Assembly: GCF_000003605.2 (NCBI RefSeq)
Contig: NW_003132851.1
Span: forward strand, 103,698 to 135,734
DNA length: 32,037 nucleotides
Source: Saccoglossus kowalevskii
Lineage: Eukaryota > Hemichordata > Enteropneusta > Harrimaniidae
Reading direction: 5' to 3'
Both the position numbers and the translations under genes were made by a program. This document shows, piece by piece, positions 9,466 to 30,872 of the stretch. Below the pieces are notes generated by a model, which saw only the letters and a list, made by a program, of their open reading frames with translations, did not search any database and was not told where the DNA came from. The stretch's first letter is position 1. Each line of letters begins with the position of its first letter.

Positions 9466-9800
9466 TCTGCTGCTTAGCTGCAGCACAGAAGACATTGCGA
9501 TGAATGAGGTATTGCAAATATACTGCATCCATCTTTGACAACTTCAAATTGGCTTCAGTTTGATCTGAGATTTCAAAATCTACTGAACCATGTATACCAT
9601 CAGGGAAACATCTTTGTACTACCTCAGTGGATGTTATCCTTTGTAACAAAGCTGTAACTCCTCTTGTAAAACGATCTCGTTTTCGCTTCTTCACTTTTCT
9701 CCTGTTTTCTTTTCTCTACTTATTCTTCTTTTACTTACATCTGACAGTCCATGAAATACATTTCTTAACCAAGTCAGTGTTTTATCAAGATCTGCCATGA
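9401..9800 (-). pseudogene. Decayed coding remnant inside the DNA transposon
   Basis: On the minus strand a frame from about 9800 gives FMADLDKTLTWLRNVFHG. After a frame change it continues (9694 to 9401) as a basic start (KKRKRDRFTRG) followed by a helical-looking 90-residue segment ending in EELKLKYECLFQWREL. There is no ATG at the upstream end and a frame break near 9694. An acidic, serine-rich stretch in another frame follows, within the 125-bp duplication. I do not recognise the family. Its position between the inverted repeats suggests a fragment of that element's own protein. Confidence 0.5.
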
Positions 9801-10068
9801 ACTCAGTACATTGGCTGCAGTTCACTCACCATGCTGTCATTGTAAGCCGTCTGTTCAGTAGCCCACTGTTTTAGGTGTCTTCCATAACTGGTAAATAAGT
9901 CAGAGTAACTTTCCCCAACCAGTGACAAACAGTGAGAGGCCGTACCACTTCTTAAGCGTGCATGAGACCCCATGTGTGAATAGTAATAGTGAAAGAAGAC
10001 AGCCAGATGATTGGCAGCCGCGTTTCACGCAGAATTTCAAAATGGGCTTTTATCTTTGGTGAATACTG

Positions 10069-10118
10069 NNNNNNNNNNNNNNNNNNNNNNNNNNNNNNNN
10101 NNNNNNNNNNNNNNNNNN
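10069..10118. other. Assembly gap (50 N)
   Basis: Fifty consecutive N, probably a placeholder of arbitrary size, lie close to the right end of the DNA transposon. The element length is therefore uncertain. Confidence 0.99.
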
Positions 10119-10228
10119 GGAGGACAGCCCAATTTTTATATACACTAGGGGGGAGGACTTGTGATTATTTAACATACATGTGAAATTCACTGGCACCCCC
10201 TCGGTCAATTTAACTGGTGATTCCCTTA

Positions 10229-12338
10229 TGCCAGTATTCTCCGCCGCGACCAGAGTCGTATATCGAACATGTGTTTGGTAGAACTAAAATCATCTGGAAG
10301 ATGAATTAGCAGTCGGTACGTACTTACAACGTCATCGTCCTATTCGCCTGGTTTCGTCGAAGCCATGGGAATCCATGGCCGTCCACATTGGCTGACGAAG
10401 ATATTATGCCGTTAGCCGCTAAATGATGTCATTAAGTCGTTACGACTTCCGGCTAGTAATGCAGCGTTTTTTTCCCATTCTATCACTGTGAATATATTAC
10501 CTTGTACATTTCAGGCTGTTCAAAATAAACTGTTTATTGGTGGGGGGGGGGGGATTAACCCCACATGATCCGTACCAATACCGGGTGCGTGTGTCAATGC
10601 CCTAGTACGCGAAACGCCAATTTAATCTGATATATTACGATGTTATTCGTTTCGAAACACTCGATAAAATAACTGGTACAATGTGTACAAGTACCGACTG
10701 GGTCAAGAAGTTCATGGTGGCCCGGTCACCGGCTTACGTCAACAGGCTCGTTCCGTGCGTCCAACTAAATGATGAACACGCCATTATAAATCGAATTAAC
10801 CATAATTGTGTTCGTGATCAGACTTTAAATGTAAAGACTCATTAGAAAAGCAGGCGACAGTATTCTTCAAACGCCGGACGAAATTAATTATGCATGCATA
10901 CGCAGTGACCGTTGTGTGTATGAACTGTGTATGTATACCACACCTAACTAACGCGTTAGTCGAACAATTTGGGCTGTTGTTCGCCGTGATGGCGTGTACG
11001 ATGGATTATGGATTCGAATGTGTGAAATTTAGGACAGAGAGAGGCAACGTTGATTTGCACAACTCTCTCCCAGCCGACTTACCATGTAACGGTCTTGCGT
11101 GCTGTATTTTGACGAGTTTTTCGCGGTTGATTGTTCGTGTATGCATGCCTGCACTATGTACCATTGGGACCCTCTATATAGCAGGTGGACCCGGCGTTGG
11201 GCCGCGTTCTGGCCCCGTTACCCACCGGGAATGCGTGCGTGTGTCTTACGATTACCAGACCCTGGATAGTCAATGAGATGAGGCTGGCCGAAGACGTGAG
11301 TCACTCGTCTTGTACGTCCATATATTATGAAACACCGTCTTAGAAGCATACCAACGACAACACACGACGCACATTGATCGGGGGGAAACGATATGATTCA
11401 ATGGGTGTGGTCGACAATTCCGCAGGTATTATTTTAATTTGTCTTGACAAGTAGTTTAAAATTGTGTCTTGGGGATAGTTGCATAGTATGATTCATAAAA
11501 GGGTAAAGTTGGACGTCTTTACGGAAGCCAACTCGGCGTACATATAAATTGTATATAATATGACCGCCTTCCATGTGGGTGTGGTCGCATGGGACAAACA
11601 ACTCTCGTTTTGCGCTATTTTTATCGTAGATCCGACGTTCAGAAATGATGAAATTTAAAGTTAACATAGTCAATTCTAAACTAACGGGTTTTGTTTATTA
11701 CTCCGAGTTACAGCAACTAAAAGCACGAGTTTTTGATATTGGAAGGACTCGAACTAAAAATAACACTGCCCACATGTGATATCGGAATGTGTTACGCCTA
11801 CAATATAACCGGTATACTTAGGACAGAAACTATAGTACGAACCGACATCTTTCTCTGAAATGTATACACTTCGATTTTTGGAATGAAAAAATACGAATCA
11901 CACAAACAAAGGCTTGAAGTATAAGGTCGATGAACCTGGTATTGATGGAGCAGTTTCCTGGAGTTCCGGTATTTTTTAGTCTAGCGCCATCTACAGTGTG
12001 ATTGAAATTTGATTTTGTTTATTCGGTCATTGATATGTCGTCACAATGTGGCGAAAACTGATAACTAAAATTGCACGTATAAATTACACAGTGCTCATTT
12101 TATTTCCCAGTGTTCATAGCTTTGAATCACACGCTTGTTTTAATCTCATGCCTAGCAAGATGCCTCTACCTTAGCGAGTCTGTCATAGTTTCTCCTTATC
12201 CGAGGACGAAATAGTGGTGAAAATAAAGTCGGAACAAAATATTTATTGAATTTGCCACGTCAATTTTTCAAAGCTTTATTAAGTTTCTGAACGGGATGGA
12301 TGTATGTTTGAGATCTCTGTAAACACTATAGAGAGCAC
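10229..12338. other. CpG-richer intergenic stretch upstream of the KLF gene
   Basis: No recognised gene. An ATG-initiated open frame of 128 codons (10890-11276) has no recognisable motif. CpG is visibly denser than in flanking DNA (for example five CpG in 11161-11220). There is a poly-G run near 10540 and a 15-base palindrome AAGTCGTTACGACTT at 10434-10448, enclosed by TAGCCG and CGGCTA at 10413-10455. It could include distal promoter or enhancer sequence of the KLF gene. Confidence 0.45.
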
Positions 12339-12342
12339 TTAA

Positions 12343-12466
12343 AGGGGGTGGTCGCCGCGTCGCGTCCTGTTCGATATGTGACTCATAGCGGCGTACTCAA
12401 CGCGTGTAAAATACATTGTTTGTTTACATGAAATTCTAACATGGGCTGCTCGACGACCACCGCCCT
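12343..12466. mobile_element. MITE with TTAA duplication (T2/Kolobok type)
   Basis: TTAA at 12339-12342 and 12467-12470 flank a 124-bp element. Its ends are inverted repeats: AGGGGGTGGTCGCCG on the left, and the right end reads AGGGCGGTGGTCGTCG on the other strand. T2-type MITEs of the Kolobok superfamily carry TTAA duplications and TTAAAGGRR termini, which this matches. It has no coding capacity. Confidence 0.75.
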
Positions 12467-12470
12467 TTAA

Positions 12471-14600
12471 ATCTGCCATTTTCGTGGAGCTACCCCCCCC
12501 GGAGAACTGAAACATACTTTGGCACAGTTTGTAAACTGTCAAAACTATTCTAGAAAAAGATACAATTTTGTGCACAGTTTTTTAAATAAATTTCGTTCAA
12601 GTTGTTAATGTTTGACTAAAAGAATGCTACAAGGTCTTGATATTTAAAAAAAAATGGAAACTATTATGATGTTTGTGAAACGTGTCATAATTTGAATTTC
12701 AGGTTAGTGAATTTCAAAGTTTATGTTTGAAGCGAGTCCTGCGTAAACGCGAGGTGTTATGGGTAATCAGATAACCAGAAAACAGAAACTCAGTACATGA
12801 TGGTATTATACAAAAGAACAAAATACTTGTAAAATGACCACAGTGAATGTCAGAAACCTGGGGGATGTTATAAACGTTTTTATAAATATGATTTTCATAA
12901 ATCAAAATGACTGTTAGTGGTCGATCATTTGAAACAGTGGGGGCGGGGGTTCTGAGCCAAAAAATGCAAGACAACGAAAAATGTTTTAAAAAAAAGACAT
13001 TTCAAAACGAAAAAATGCGATGGTTGACACCATGGATCAATGCACAAATGGCATTTTGTCATCAACATGAGTTTTGATTAATCATTTTCCAATCAGGAAA
13101 TACTTTATTTGAATTAGGGTTGAGCAGTCGCTTTTACTATGTCACTTTTAGCTAGTTGAGACAATGTTGATCACTCCTGAGCAATCACCAACCCGGCTAT
13201 CTCAGCGAACAACAGTCAATTCAAATATTTGAAAATGAACAAAAGCTAATGATCTGTATTAATATTTTTTTTTATAAATATGTATATAAAATTTCTGCCA
13301 TTCACTGTATTTTGATCGTCTCACGTTTAAAAAAAGACGCTAATTTGCATGATAATAGCAAATGCACATTTTTTTTTGTCTCGGAAATTAGAACCCTGAG
13401 AGTAAAAGAATATTCTTCAGTCGAAATAAATGGAATACTGTCTTTGAAATGATTCGCATTTTGTTTAATATTATGTTCTGTTGCTAAAAAAAATGCAAAA
13501 ATGGCATTATTTTGCTAAATCAAAACACCAGTCAATATGAAATTAAACCTACTGAATGTTTCTTCTTTGTTTAATTGCTGTAAAGAAATTATATTACGTT
13601 GTTTACATGTGGACATCTACATGAATATTTGTGTTTTTTTTATTAACAAATTTTAGTGGAAGAACGTTTCTAGTTTACCCTTATACACAACGGCGATTTG
13701 GAGAAAAACTCATATTTGACCATGGTGGCGCCCTTTATACGCCCGCAAAGCAGCAGCCCCGTGAACGGGTGGTGTTGGAGTAGGCCTCGGTTCATTTGGT
13801 GGAAATGTGATACGTTTGAAATATAATAATCCGGCAGATTGATTACAGCAAATAATTGTGTTTAGATGCATAAAATATGGGCACACATGTTTGTTTGGCC
13901 TTGAAACAAACGTGTTTCAGTGCTTGATCAAACTTGCATAGGCTTGCACAGTTGTTAAACGTGGGCTGTATTGACATCGCAACATGGGGGAATTATTCTG
14001 TTTGTTTCGGTATTCCCTGTAATGTATAACGTCCCTCTGGTTTTGTACCCCGAAATTGTGTGTTGTGAAAGCTGGTTTGATTTAGCAAGGCGGGGGGGGG
14101 GTGGTAATTTGATGAGGATCAAAAGAGGCGTTAATGTAGTGAGGTTGGTAGTGAACATGCAAGGAACTAACAGTACCAACGCTTCCATGGTGTGAAAGAC
14201 ATCGCGGGACGTACCGGTAGAGACCATGGTTTGTAGGTCAGTGTAGCCCCAATGGGGGATGGGTTGCGTCGTATCGTCCGGGTATCGTTATTCAGAGGAT
14301 CCGTATACCATAGGGACAATGGAGGAACTCAAAGATTAAATACAATTGTTCGCTACTATAGGAACATGTATCATATAATACTATATCGGCGATAAATCAA
14401 AGTTACTTGTATCGACAAAATAACTAAAGATTGTGCACCGCAGACGTTTGGAAGTTACGAAAGTTAACTTACTCGGCACCACTACGAGAGGTCAGGGGGT
14501 TGGCACAAACTGATTACAAGTCACGAAATGTGCTACACGGTGACTAACGTTTTCCATGTAGCTTATTTTCGTGTAACCATAGATTTAATTCTTTTTGAGA
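12471..14600. other. Intergenic upstream of KLF, no recognised gene
   Basis: Mixed AT-rich and CpG-containing sequence with poly-A and poly-G runs (a G run near 14090). A perfect octamer ATTTGCAT lies at 13343-13350. No coding similarity was seen on either strand. Confidence 0.4.
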
Positions 14601-14726
14601 AAATAAAATTCTGGGTTAAAAGAACATTCACCTTGTCCGAATTGAGTACGAGCATGTTTACTGGGTGACTCACGTACGGCAAATGAGAACTGTTCGCGAC
14701 ATCGTTGCACGGCTTTATATAGGAGG

Positions 14727-14736
14727 CTAAAAATAG
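14727..14736 (+). promoter_or_regulatory. Consensus MEF2 site
   Basis: CTAAAAATAG fits the MEF2 consensus YTA(A/T)4TAR exactly. It lies about 390 bp upstream of the KLF start codon and 27 bp from a CArG box. Function is inferred from sequence only. Confidence 0.55.
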
Positions 14737-14762
14737 ACTGCCTTATTAACATTCTCCACTTG

Positions 14763-14772
14763 CCATATATGG
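14763..14772. promoter_or_regulatory. Consensus CArG box (SRF site)
   Basis: CCATATATGG matches CC(A/T)6GG perfectly and is palindromic. It lies 356-365 bp upstream of the KLF ATG. SRF sites in this position are typical of serum-inducible immediate-early genes, and vertebrate KLF6 behaves as one. Use here is inferred. Confidence 0.6.
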
Positions 14773-15127
14773 TCACGCCATATCGCGTCTGTGCCAATCA
14801 CATATACGTTGTTATAAGTTCCATTAATGGGAATCTTGGCGCGAGATGTAATCGATATTTCAATTGGCTAACGGTCCATTAGGCGCCATTTGGTTGACAA
14901 TAGTCTGCTCGTCATTGGTTGGTTTTCAAAACAAGGGATGTTCATGTCATCTAACCTCATTTACATAATATAGTCCTAGGTTTACTCGCACTCGTGATCA
15001 CCGCGAAGCTCTGCTCTTGTGTTCATACTCAACCTGCAACGAGTACGTGTTTTTGACAAACTGTACAAGTCTACAAAACATTCCCTATTGTAGTCCACAT
15101 TTTTGTGGAGTTTTCCTAGCAGTAGAG

Positions 15128-24699
<9,572 letters not shown>

Positions 24700-25192
24700 A
24701 TCATTGCCAGCGACCATAGCAACAGTCGAATGTTGCCACGACTCGTGTAAGCAGGTGAATCATGCCCGGTGAAGGGTCAAAGGCCAGTAACTGAAAGCCA
24801 TGAATGATACAGAGGTGAAGTTCGCGCACGCAGGACACGAGATAAAAAAAATTGAATGTGAATGTTTTAAATTTGTATTTGTACAAGAATTGTTTCTTGG
24901 TTTGGTGTCTCGAACGCTGTCTCGGGAAAATTGTGGGCAACGCACAAATTTTTTTCTGCACATGCCAAAATGTTGAGTGGCCTGACCAATGTTATTTCGT
25001 GGACCTCTATGTAAAGATGTTGGTCTGTTAAATACTTTTTTTTTTCATCTGGGGAGAAACTCCAACACTGAAATATTAAACAGGGCAAAACGAGCGTATG
25101 TATGAAAATGATTTTGAAAGTAGAAATTGTGTATTTCACACTCTATGTTGATAGGTAAGGGGATAAAAAAAAAATCAGGAATGAAGGTTGTG

Positions 25193-25206
25193 GTTTCCAT
25201 GGAAAC
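25193..25206. promoter_or_regulatory. 14-bp perfect palindrome, X-box-like
   Basis: GTTTCCATGGAAAC is its own reverse complement and resembles an RFX X-box with both half-sites altered symmetrically. It lies in the predicted 3' UTR, where it could instead form an RNA structure. Confidence 0.4.
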
Positions 25207-25324
25207 AGATTCCAAAGGAACGAGGATGAAACACTCCATTGGTTATTTGAATACGCATGATGTGCAGAATTTTAAACAGAATTTAATTCAAAGTACGAGC
25301 AAAAATTGTCTTCGTTTATGGCTG

Positions 25325-25333
25325 TTATTTATT
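25325..25333 (+). promoter_or_regulatory. AU-rich element nonamer in KLF 3' UTR
   Basis: TTATTTATT fits the nonamer UUAUUUA(U/A)(U/A) associated with rapid mRNA decay through TTP-type proteins. In such AT-rich DNA a chance match is possible. Confidence 0.4.
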
Positions 25334-25450
25334 ACATAACATTCAAATCCAACTAAAGAGTTATGAAGCTAAATTTAGAATATTATTCTGGCATGAGGCT
25401 GTCTAGGGGTGAAAAAAAAAAATTGTATGTTACTGCAACATATGTTCACA

Positions 25451-25456
25451 AATAAA
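25451..25456 (+). terminator. Polyadenylation signal AATAAA (first after KLF stop)
   Basis: This is the first canonical hexamer downstream of the KLF stop codon, about 750 bases away, with T/G-rich sequence some 40 bases further on. Confidence 0.5.
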
Positions 25457-28049
25457 GAGGGAGATTCTATTATTTGGAAGGGGTATTTAATACTCAATGC
25501 TGTGTTTCAATTTTGTTAGGAAATGGACATTGCTTGAATAATTGTTAATATGTAATTAATTTATGCTGCTGGTTTTGCATATTGTATAATTTTTTTTTTG
25601 ATCCATTGCGATCTTATTTCTTATAAATTTTACTAATTTACCTTAGTTTCATTTAAACACCTAAAATATTATAGTTGAAAAATAATTTCATTGACCTTCT
25701 CATCCCTACATAGCTCATATTGGAATGGTCCATTATGCAGATTCCTTGGATATCATTTGATGTGTCTGGACATACCATTATTTGTAGGGTATGATTTGTT
25801 GATGTGTTTTGGACATATCATTATTGGGAGGGATGAGTTGGTTATTTTTGTGGGTGACAGAACAGAGGCTGTGTTTTGTTTATGAGGGATGTCTTCTCTG
25901 GAAGGAAGTCTATTTCCTGGCTTTCAAAATGTTTATAATAGTGCAAAGAAAAAAAATTCATTTGACTGCAGTCAAAGCAGGTGAAATTGACACTGATGTG
26001 TCAAGTCCATAAAAATTTAATTTAATTTTTGAGTGCCTTTTTCAGCTATTATTCAATTCACGCTAAAAACCACTGCCAAATTGAAAAGCATTTTACTGTA
26101 CAATTTTTTTTTTATTTTAGTCCATCCACTGTGAAAAACAAATCTTTATTTCGTTCAGTTAATTTCGTTGTATGTTTTTGACAGCATCAAAGAATATGGC
26201 ACTAGACAGACAAATTTCAATGTAAAAAGTTCTTGCTCTCATTGCCAGCATTTTTTCCTGCCAAAGACTGTTCAGTTATTTTTATATTTTTTATTATAAG
26301 TTTTCCCCCTTTACCCTAATTTGGATGCAGACTGAAAACGTTTGCTGTGGTATTTATACTTGCTTGAAAAAATAATGTTGTAGTATATCATAAAAAGTCA
26401 GAAAAAATCGTTTATCAAAGACCATATTGTATTAACACGGCTATCAAAACCTCAAAATAAAATAGAGATAAGTGGAAATGTTAGGGTTATTTACTATTTA
26501 GAAAAGTTTTTTAACCTGTTAAATTCTTTCTTGATGAGTAATGGAAGACCGAAATAAACATAAAAGCTTTAGTGTGAAAAGGGCTATTTAATTACCCCCT
26601 CCCCCCTTTTTTTTTTTGCTTGGACCAAGATTCACTTGTTTACTCATACCTATATTCAGCATAGATCTGTACAATAGTTGGCAGCCTTGCATGAAATCTT
26701 CATACAAAAAATTCATTCACGTGGAACAAATGAAAAAAAAAAGTCAGACTTTTTTTTTTTTTAACAACTTCTGAAGGATTGCTTGCTTTTAAATGTTTGT
26801 TGATGATAAAAATTCTCATTGCCGCCCCCTCATTACATTCCAAAGGTACAGCCTCTGTTTTAATAATCCCACAAAACTCCTTACTAGAACAAAGTGGTGG
26901 TTGTTTGGTGAGAAACATAGTTAAAAGCACTTTTCTTAATGTACTGAGATGTCAAAGTACACTGGAGTACACACGGATAGAAATTAATGTCCCAAAAGGA
27001 AAGTTTCTCTGGTTTTCTCACTTTTGATCTGTGATTGGCTGCTGCTTATCACTAACATAATGATCATGTGATCTGTTCCAACCAATCAAATTACTTTGTT
27101 CTATAGAAGGACTGATTTATGTAGTTCAGCAAAAATTTATGAAGACAATCTTTTTTTTTTTGCATTATCAAGAAGCAGCTGGTCTGCAAAAATTTAATAA
27201 TTTGTTGAAAAACAACTTTACCAGTATTATGTTTAGAAAGGGGTGTTTGTCTGTTTCAATAGTATGGTGGAGAAAATGTACATTTATTAGTTATGTATGG
27301 ATCTTCAATTTTACAGGTGTAATTTTCCAGTTAAAAGGAAATTCTGAACAGATATGAAAGCATTATGTCTGGTATCAAAACAAATTTAAAACTAACTATT
27401 TCAGTTAGTTGTTAAACAATTTGGAGTCTTGTGGGGGAAATAAGATTTCGGGGGGGAAAAAAAATATTTTCACCAATGCCCTGGGTTATATGCAGTTCAT
27501 ATGAACTGGGTGATAGGATTCTTTTTTGTGCAAGACCAATTTTTATTATTGATGCAATATTTTGAGCTAAAAAACGCAATCTCCACCGTAGCACACATCC
27601 ATTCCCCATGATCTAGAACCGATTCTCATCCCTGGGCAAAAGTTGGAAAGTTTTTTTCCCCCTTCAAACGTACTATTGAAACAGACAAACTTTGCATGTT
27701 AGCTGTTTAAACAGTGCAATGTATATTTCATTTAGCATAAAACGATAAAAAAAACACTTCGTTAATTTTTTTTTTCTAAAGTAAAAAATGAAAGTATTCT
27801 CAGAATTTTATTTCATTCCATGATGGGGGTACACACATTTCAAGTTTTCTAAGCACTCAAGTACGTTGACAAAAAACAGGTGTAATCAAGATTCTTTTCA
27901 AGTTTTAACGTTAAAAAAAAGACAAATCAAGAGCATGTTTATTGTAATTTGTAAAGTTTAAATTTCTATTTTTGTTACTTTTAAAAGTGGTTCTTTCACT
28001 TTTTCCTACTTTAGATCTTTAAAGATATGTGCATAATTTGCATATGATT

Positions 28050-28064
28050 GGGGAAACATTCCCC
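28050..28064. repeat. 15-base palindrome GGGGAA-N3-TTCCCC
   Basis: GGGGAAACATTCCCC has perfect 6-bp arms and lies 6 bases after a perfect octamer (ATTTGCAT, 28036-28043). Confidence 0.7.
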
Positions 28065-29711
28065 CGCTGTATGCTTAAACATTAAGAAAGGTTAAGGGAA
28101 CTGGTCGCAGATGAATTGTTCTTTTGCCAGTCAGTCAGGCTTTCACTTTGTCACCGGAGGGCGTCAATTCTTAGGTGGCATTCATTGTTAGCGATGACGG
28201 AGTGTAAACAGTAGAGTTAGATTAAAATCCTACCTACCACCGAATATCAAGTGGAATATTCCACAGGTTTTATAATGATAATCATGGAACTTTGTACGAT
28301 TCTATGGGGAGGTGAGGTTAAAGTTTTCTCCTCCAGGTCTTGTTGTATGTGTTAGACTTTTAAAAATTAGGTGATTTGTTCAAAAGTAATGTCTTTTCTA
28401 TGTCCAAAGGTCCAAAATCAAATCCATCTGGCCCAAACTGAAATAAGTACTTCGTTGAAAAGAAAGCATATTCCAACTGCTTTGCCAATTTAATACACAT
28501 CCTAAAGTGCCTCTGATTTTTGGACCCTGTTTACCAAACTGAAATCTACATGTTGTCTCTGTACAGTGCATGTGATTGTTTCAAGTTGTATGTGTCAATT
28601 GAATGTCCCTTGAATTCAGGGATGAACCAAACACCGAATGTAGGTGTGCGTTCTCCATGGTGTCTGTTCAACCTGTGTGACAGTTTTTATTATGTTCTGT
28701 CTATTCATTCGGTAATTAAGATTGATTATCTTAAACTGTCAAATGTAAAGTATTTTTTTTTTTACAGTATCTACTTTTTGCATGTAAAGTTCAGTCGCCT
28801 TTTCACTTACTCATTGTATATATGGTACTTTGATGGTGTACATATACATATCTCTAAAAATGCTCAATAAATAAAAAAAATGGCTTGTAAAAAAAAAATT
28901 TATGTTTGCACTTTATGTTTGAGTATGGGAGAGATTTTTAATATGTGGAGGTACCTAATTTGCATATCAGTGTGCAGCTCTTGACTACTGTAAAACATGT
29001 TTAAATAGCTACATGCCATTTTAGAGAATTTGACTCCATGCACAAATTAACTGAATCTTAATTTAGCTAAAATTCCAACAATCTCATTCTGAGAATATAC
29101 TTTATTTTAAATTAGTGACATCTTGAATTAGCAAAATGCTAAATTAGCTAAATTAGCTAAAATAACATGCTAGCTAAAAAGACCCGTTTTACAGTATTGT
29201 TATTAGCGTGGTTTGTACATCATAATGCTATTGTGTTGATGTCTTCGATATTCCTAAATGTCATGGGCATTTTATCAATTTAGGCATTGAGATGATGTGA
29301 TGGCTTCTTAAATTCAAGTTCTGATATTCATAAGTACCGATAAATCAGAACTTTAACATTGAGGTATGTACATTCATATAGACAAAAAACTTCATTGTCG
29401 AACTGTTCTTGCAACAAACCTGAAAATGTTTTACCCAATCAATGTATATTGTTGAGTTACGTACTGGCCTCAACCCTCTTAATACCTAAATGGTTTGTTC
29501 ATTTCTATTTTCTGTTGTGACCCATTGTGAGGCATGAAAACAAAGGCCACCAGTTAAAGTAATTAAAGTTAACACATGAATTAATATTCTCAATACCACA
29601 TCTAATACAAGTACTTAGTATCATTTATTGTATGGTGGATCAGTAAAACACATCTTGTTTTGACCATTGGCACTCACTACACCTGTCATATACATAAGTG
29701 TATGGGTGCTA

Positions 29712-29831
29712 CTAATACACAGATTATGGTCTGTGGCCAGAAATACATTCTGTCAAATATGGTATTAGCTGCTAATACACAGAATATGGTTTGTGGGCAG
29801 TGAAACAATTTGTTAAATGCAGTAATACGAT
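29712..29831 (+). repeat. 60-bp tandem duplication, diverged
   Basis: CTAATACACAGATTATGG (29712) and CTAATACACAGAATATGG (29772) start two parallel 60-base units (then TCTGTGGCCAG against TTTGTGGGCAG). Confidence 0.75.
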
Positions 29832-30872
29832 TTCCAGTCAGAATCAACATTTCAGTGATTATGGAGTCAAAAAACATGACAAATTCTATCTCCACCCCCA
29901 AGAAAATGAATGATTGAACTCTTTCAATTGCCCAACAAATTAGAACCACAAAAATACAATAATTAAGTACAGTCTCAAGTTCAGCTCTTAAATCGAGAAA
30001 GATCAACATTTTTGACTCTATCACAGATGCATAACATAAAACTCAATCATAGTGGCCTGAAAATAAGTTGCTAGATATTTTGCCATTTGAAAATAACAGA
30101 TGGTGCCAGGCAGCCATGCAAAATATAAAACAGGATATTGCAACCTGAATTTTTAGTTTAACAGTGCTCAAATGTGACATTGGTTTAATCTCTACAGCAT
30201 GTAGTAGTTTACTTTATCTGTTTATCTAAACAGTACAAAAGCCAGAATTCCTAATATGGACTCAGGTAGGACACGCACAATTTGTTCCCTGGAATGTGTG
30301 AAAAGTCCCTAGCTATGTCGTCATAACAACCCCCTGCAAAAACATGGCAACATCAACATTTTTTGGTTGAGAATTTTAAATATTACTTGAACTGACAAGA
30401 GTTTGAGGTATTGTGGGTACCTGCACTAATGTTAATGTACATATAAAGCTGTTTGTCATTGCCATGTTTTGACGTCTGATGTATGCTCTGTACTGTCATT
30501 GGTTAAAAAAAACCACACACAGGCTGTGGTGTGGCAACTGGACAAAGAGTGTTTGAAGCATGTACATTTCATGGGCTGGCCTGGAAGTTCAAACATTGAT
30601 TTCACTAAGTGATATTGTTATCTGGTGATCTCACACATTGTACAGACTGTAAACTATAGTCCTTCAATCAGAACCAACGAGTGGAAAAGACACACCTAAA
30701 ATGAGGGCCAAATTTACCAACAAAGTTGATATTCGCCTCATAATGCTATTTCGGGACCAGTTGGTGATTTTCATTTAAAATACGCGGATGATAATATTTT
30801 CTGATATATCAATGAAAATTATTGCAGTATGCCTGGTCTTTGAAATGCAAGGTATTTTGGACATATTTGCGT

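Larger units (their letters stand above)
8641..10225. mobile_element. DNA transposon, 1.6 kb, with terminal inverted repeats and TTA target duplication
   Basis: The ends are inverted repeats: 8641-8673 (starting GGGAATCACCAATTAATCTG) and 10192-10225 (ending GGTGATTCCC), matching over about 34 bases with a few differences. Both ends are followed internally by G-rich tracts. TTA precedes the left end (8638-8640) and follows the right end (10226-10228), a plausible 3-bp target duplication. A 3-bp TTA duplication with GGG termini is known from PIF/Harbinger-like elements, but I do not recognise a Harbinger transposase inside. The interior carries a broken minus-strand coding remnant, a 125-bp tandem duplication and the assembly gap. 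Confidence 0.78.
14701..15000 (+). promoter_or_regulatory. Proximal promoter of the KLF6/7 gene
   Basis: This block directly precedes the first coding exon. Besides the MEF2 and CArG sites it contains CCAAT at 14794-14798, reverse CCAAT (ATTGG) at 14863-14867 and 14914-14918, a CCATTAATGG palindrome at 14821-14830, and a weak TATA-like AATATAG near 14967. No TSS can be fixed. The probable leader between 15000 and 15127 contains no ATG. Confidence 0.5.
24700..25475 (+). other. KLF6/7 3' UTR (proximal form)
   Basis: Sequence from the stop codon to the first AATAAA (25451-25456), followed by a T/G-rich stretch near 25498. It holds an AU-rich nonamer TTATTTATT (25325-25333) and the palindrome GTTTCCATGGAAAC. 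Longer forms are possible (AATAAA also at 26456-26461 and 28867-28872). Ends are inferred, not observed. Confidence 0.5.

Noticed and set aside
15017-15127. N-terminal extension of KLF upstream of ATG 15128
   Set aside because: The frame is open but the upstream codon is TTG; the first in-frame ATG is 15128, which begins the conserved KLF6/7 N terminus.
24774-24786. GGGTCAAAGGCCA, a DR1 nuclear-receptor-like element
   Set aside because: It lies inside the KLF 3' UTR just after the stop codon and matches only approximately; probably coincidental.
28520-28870. 116-codon open frame downstream of KLF
   Set aside because: Composition (Tyr, Phe, Ser, Cys rich) fits translated AT-rich non-coding DNA; it ends in A/T runs and has no known domain.
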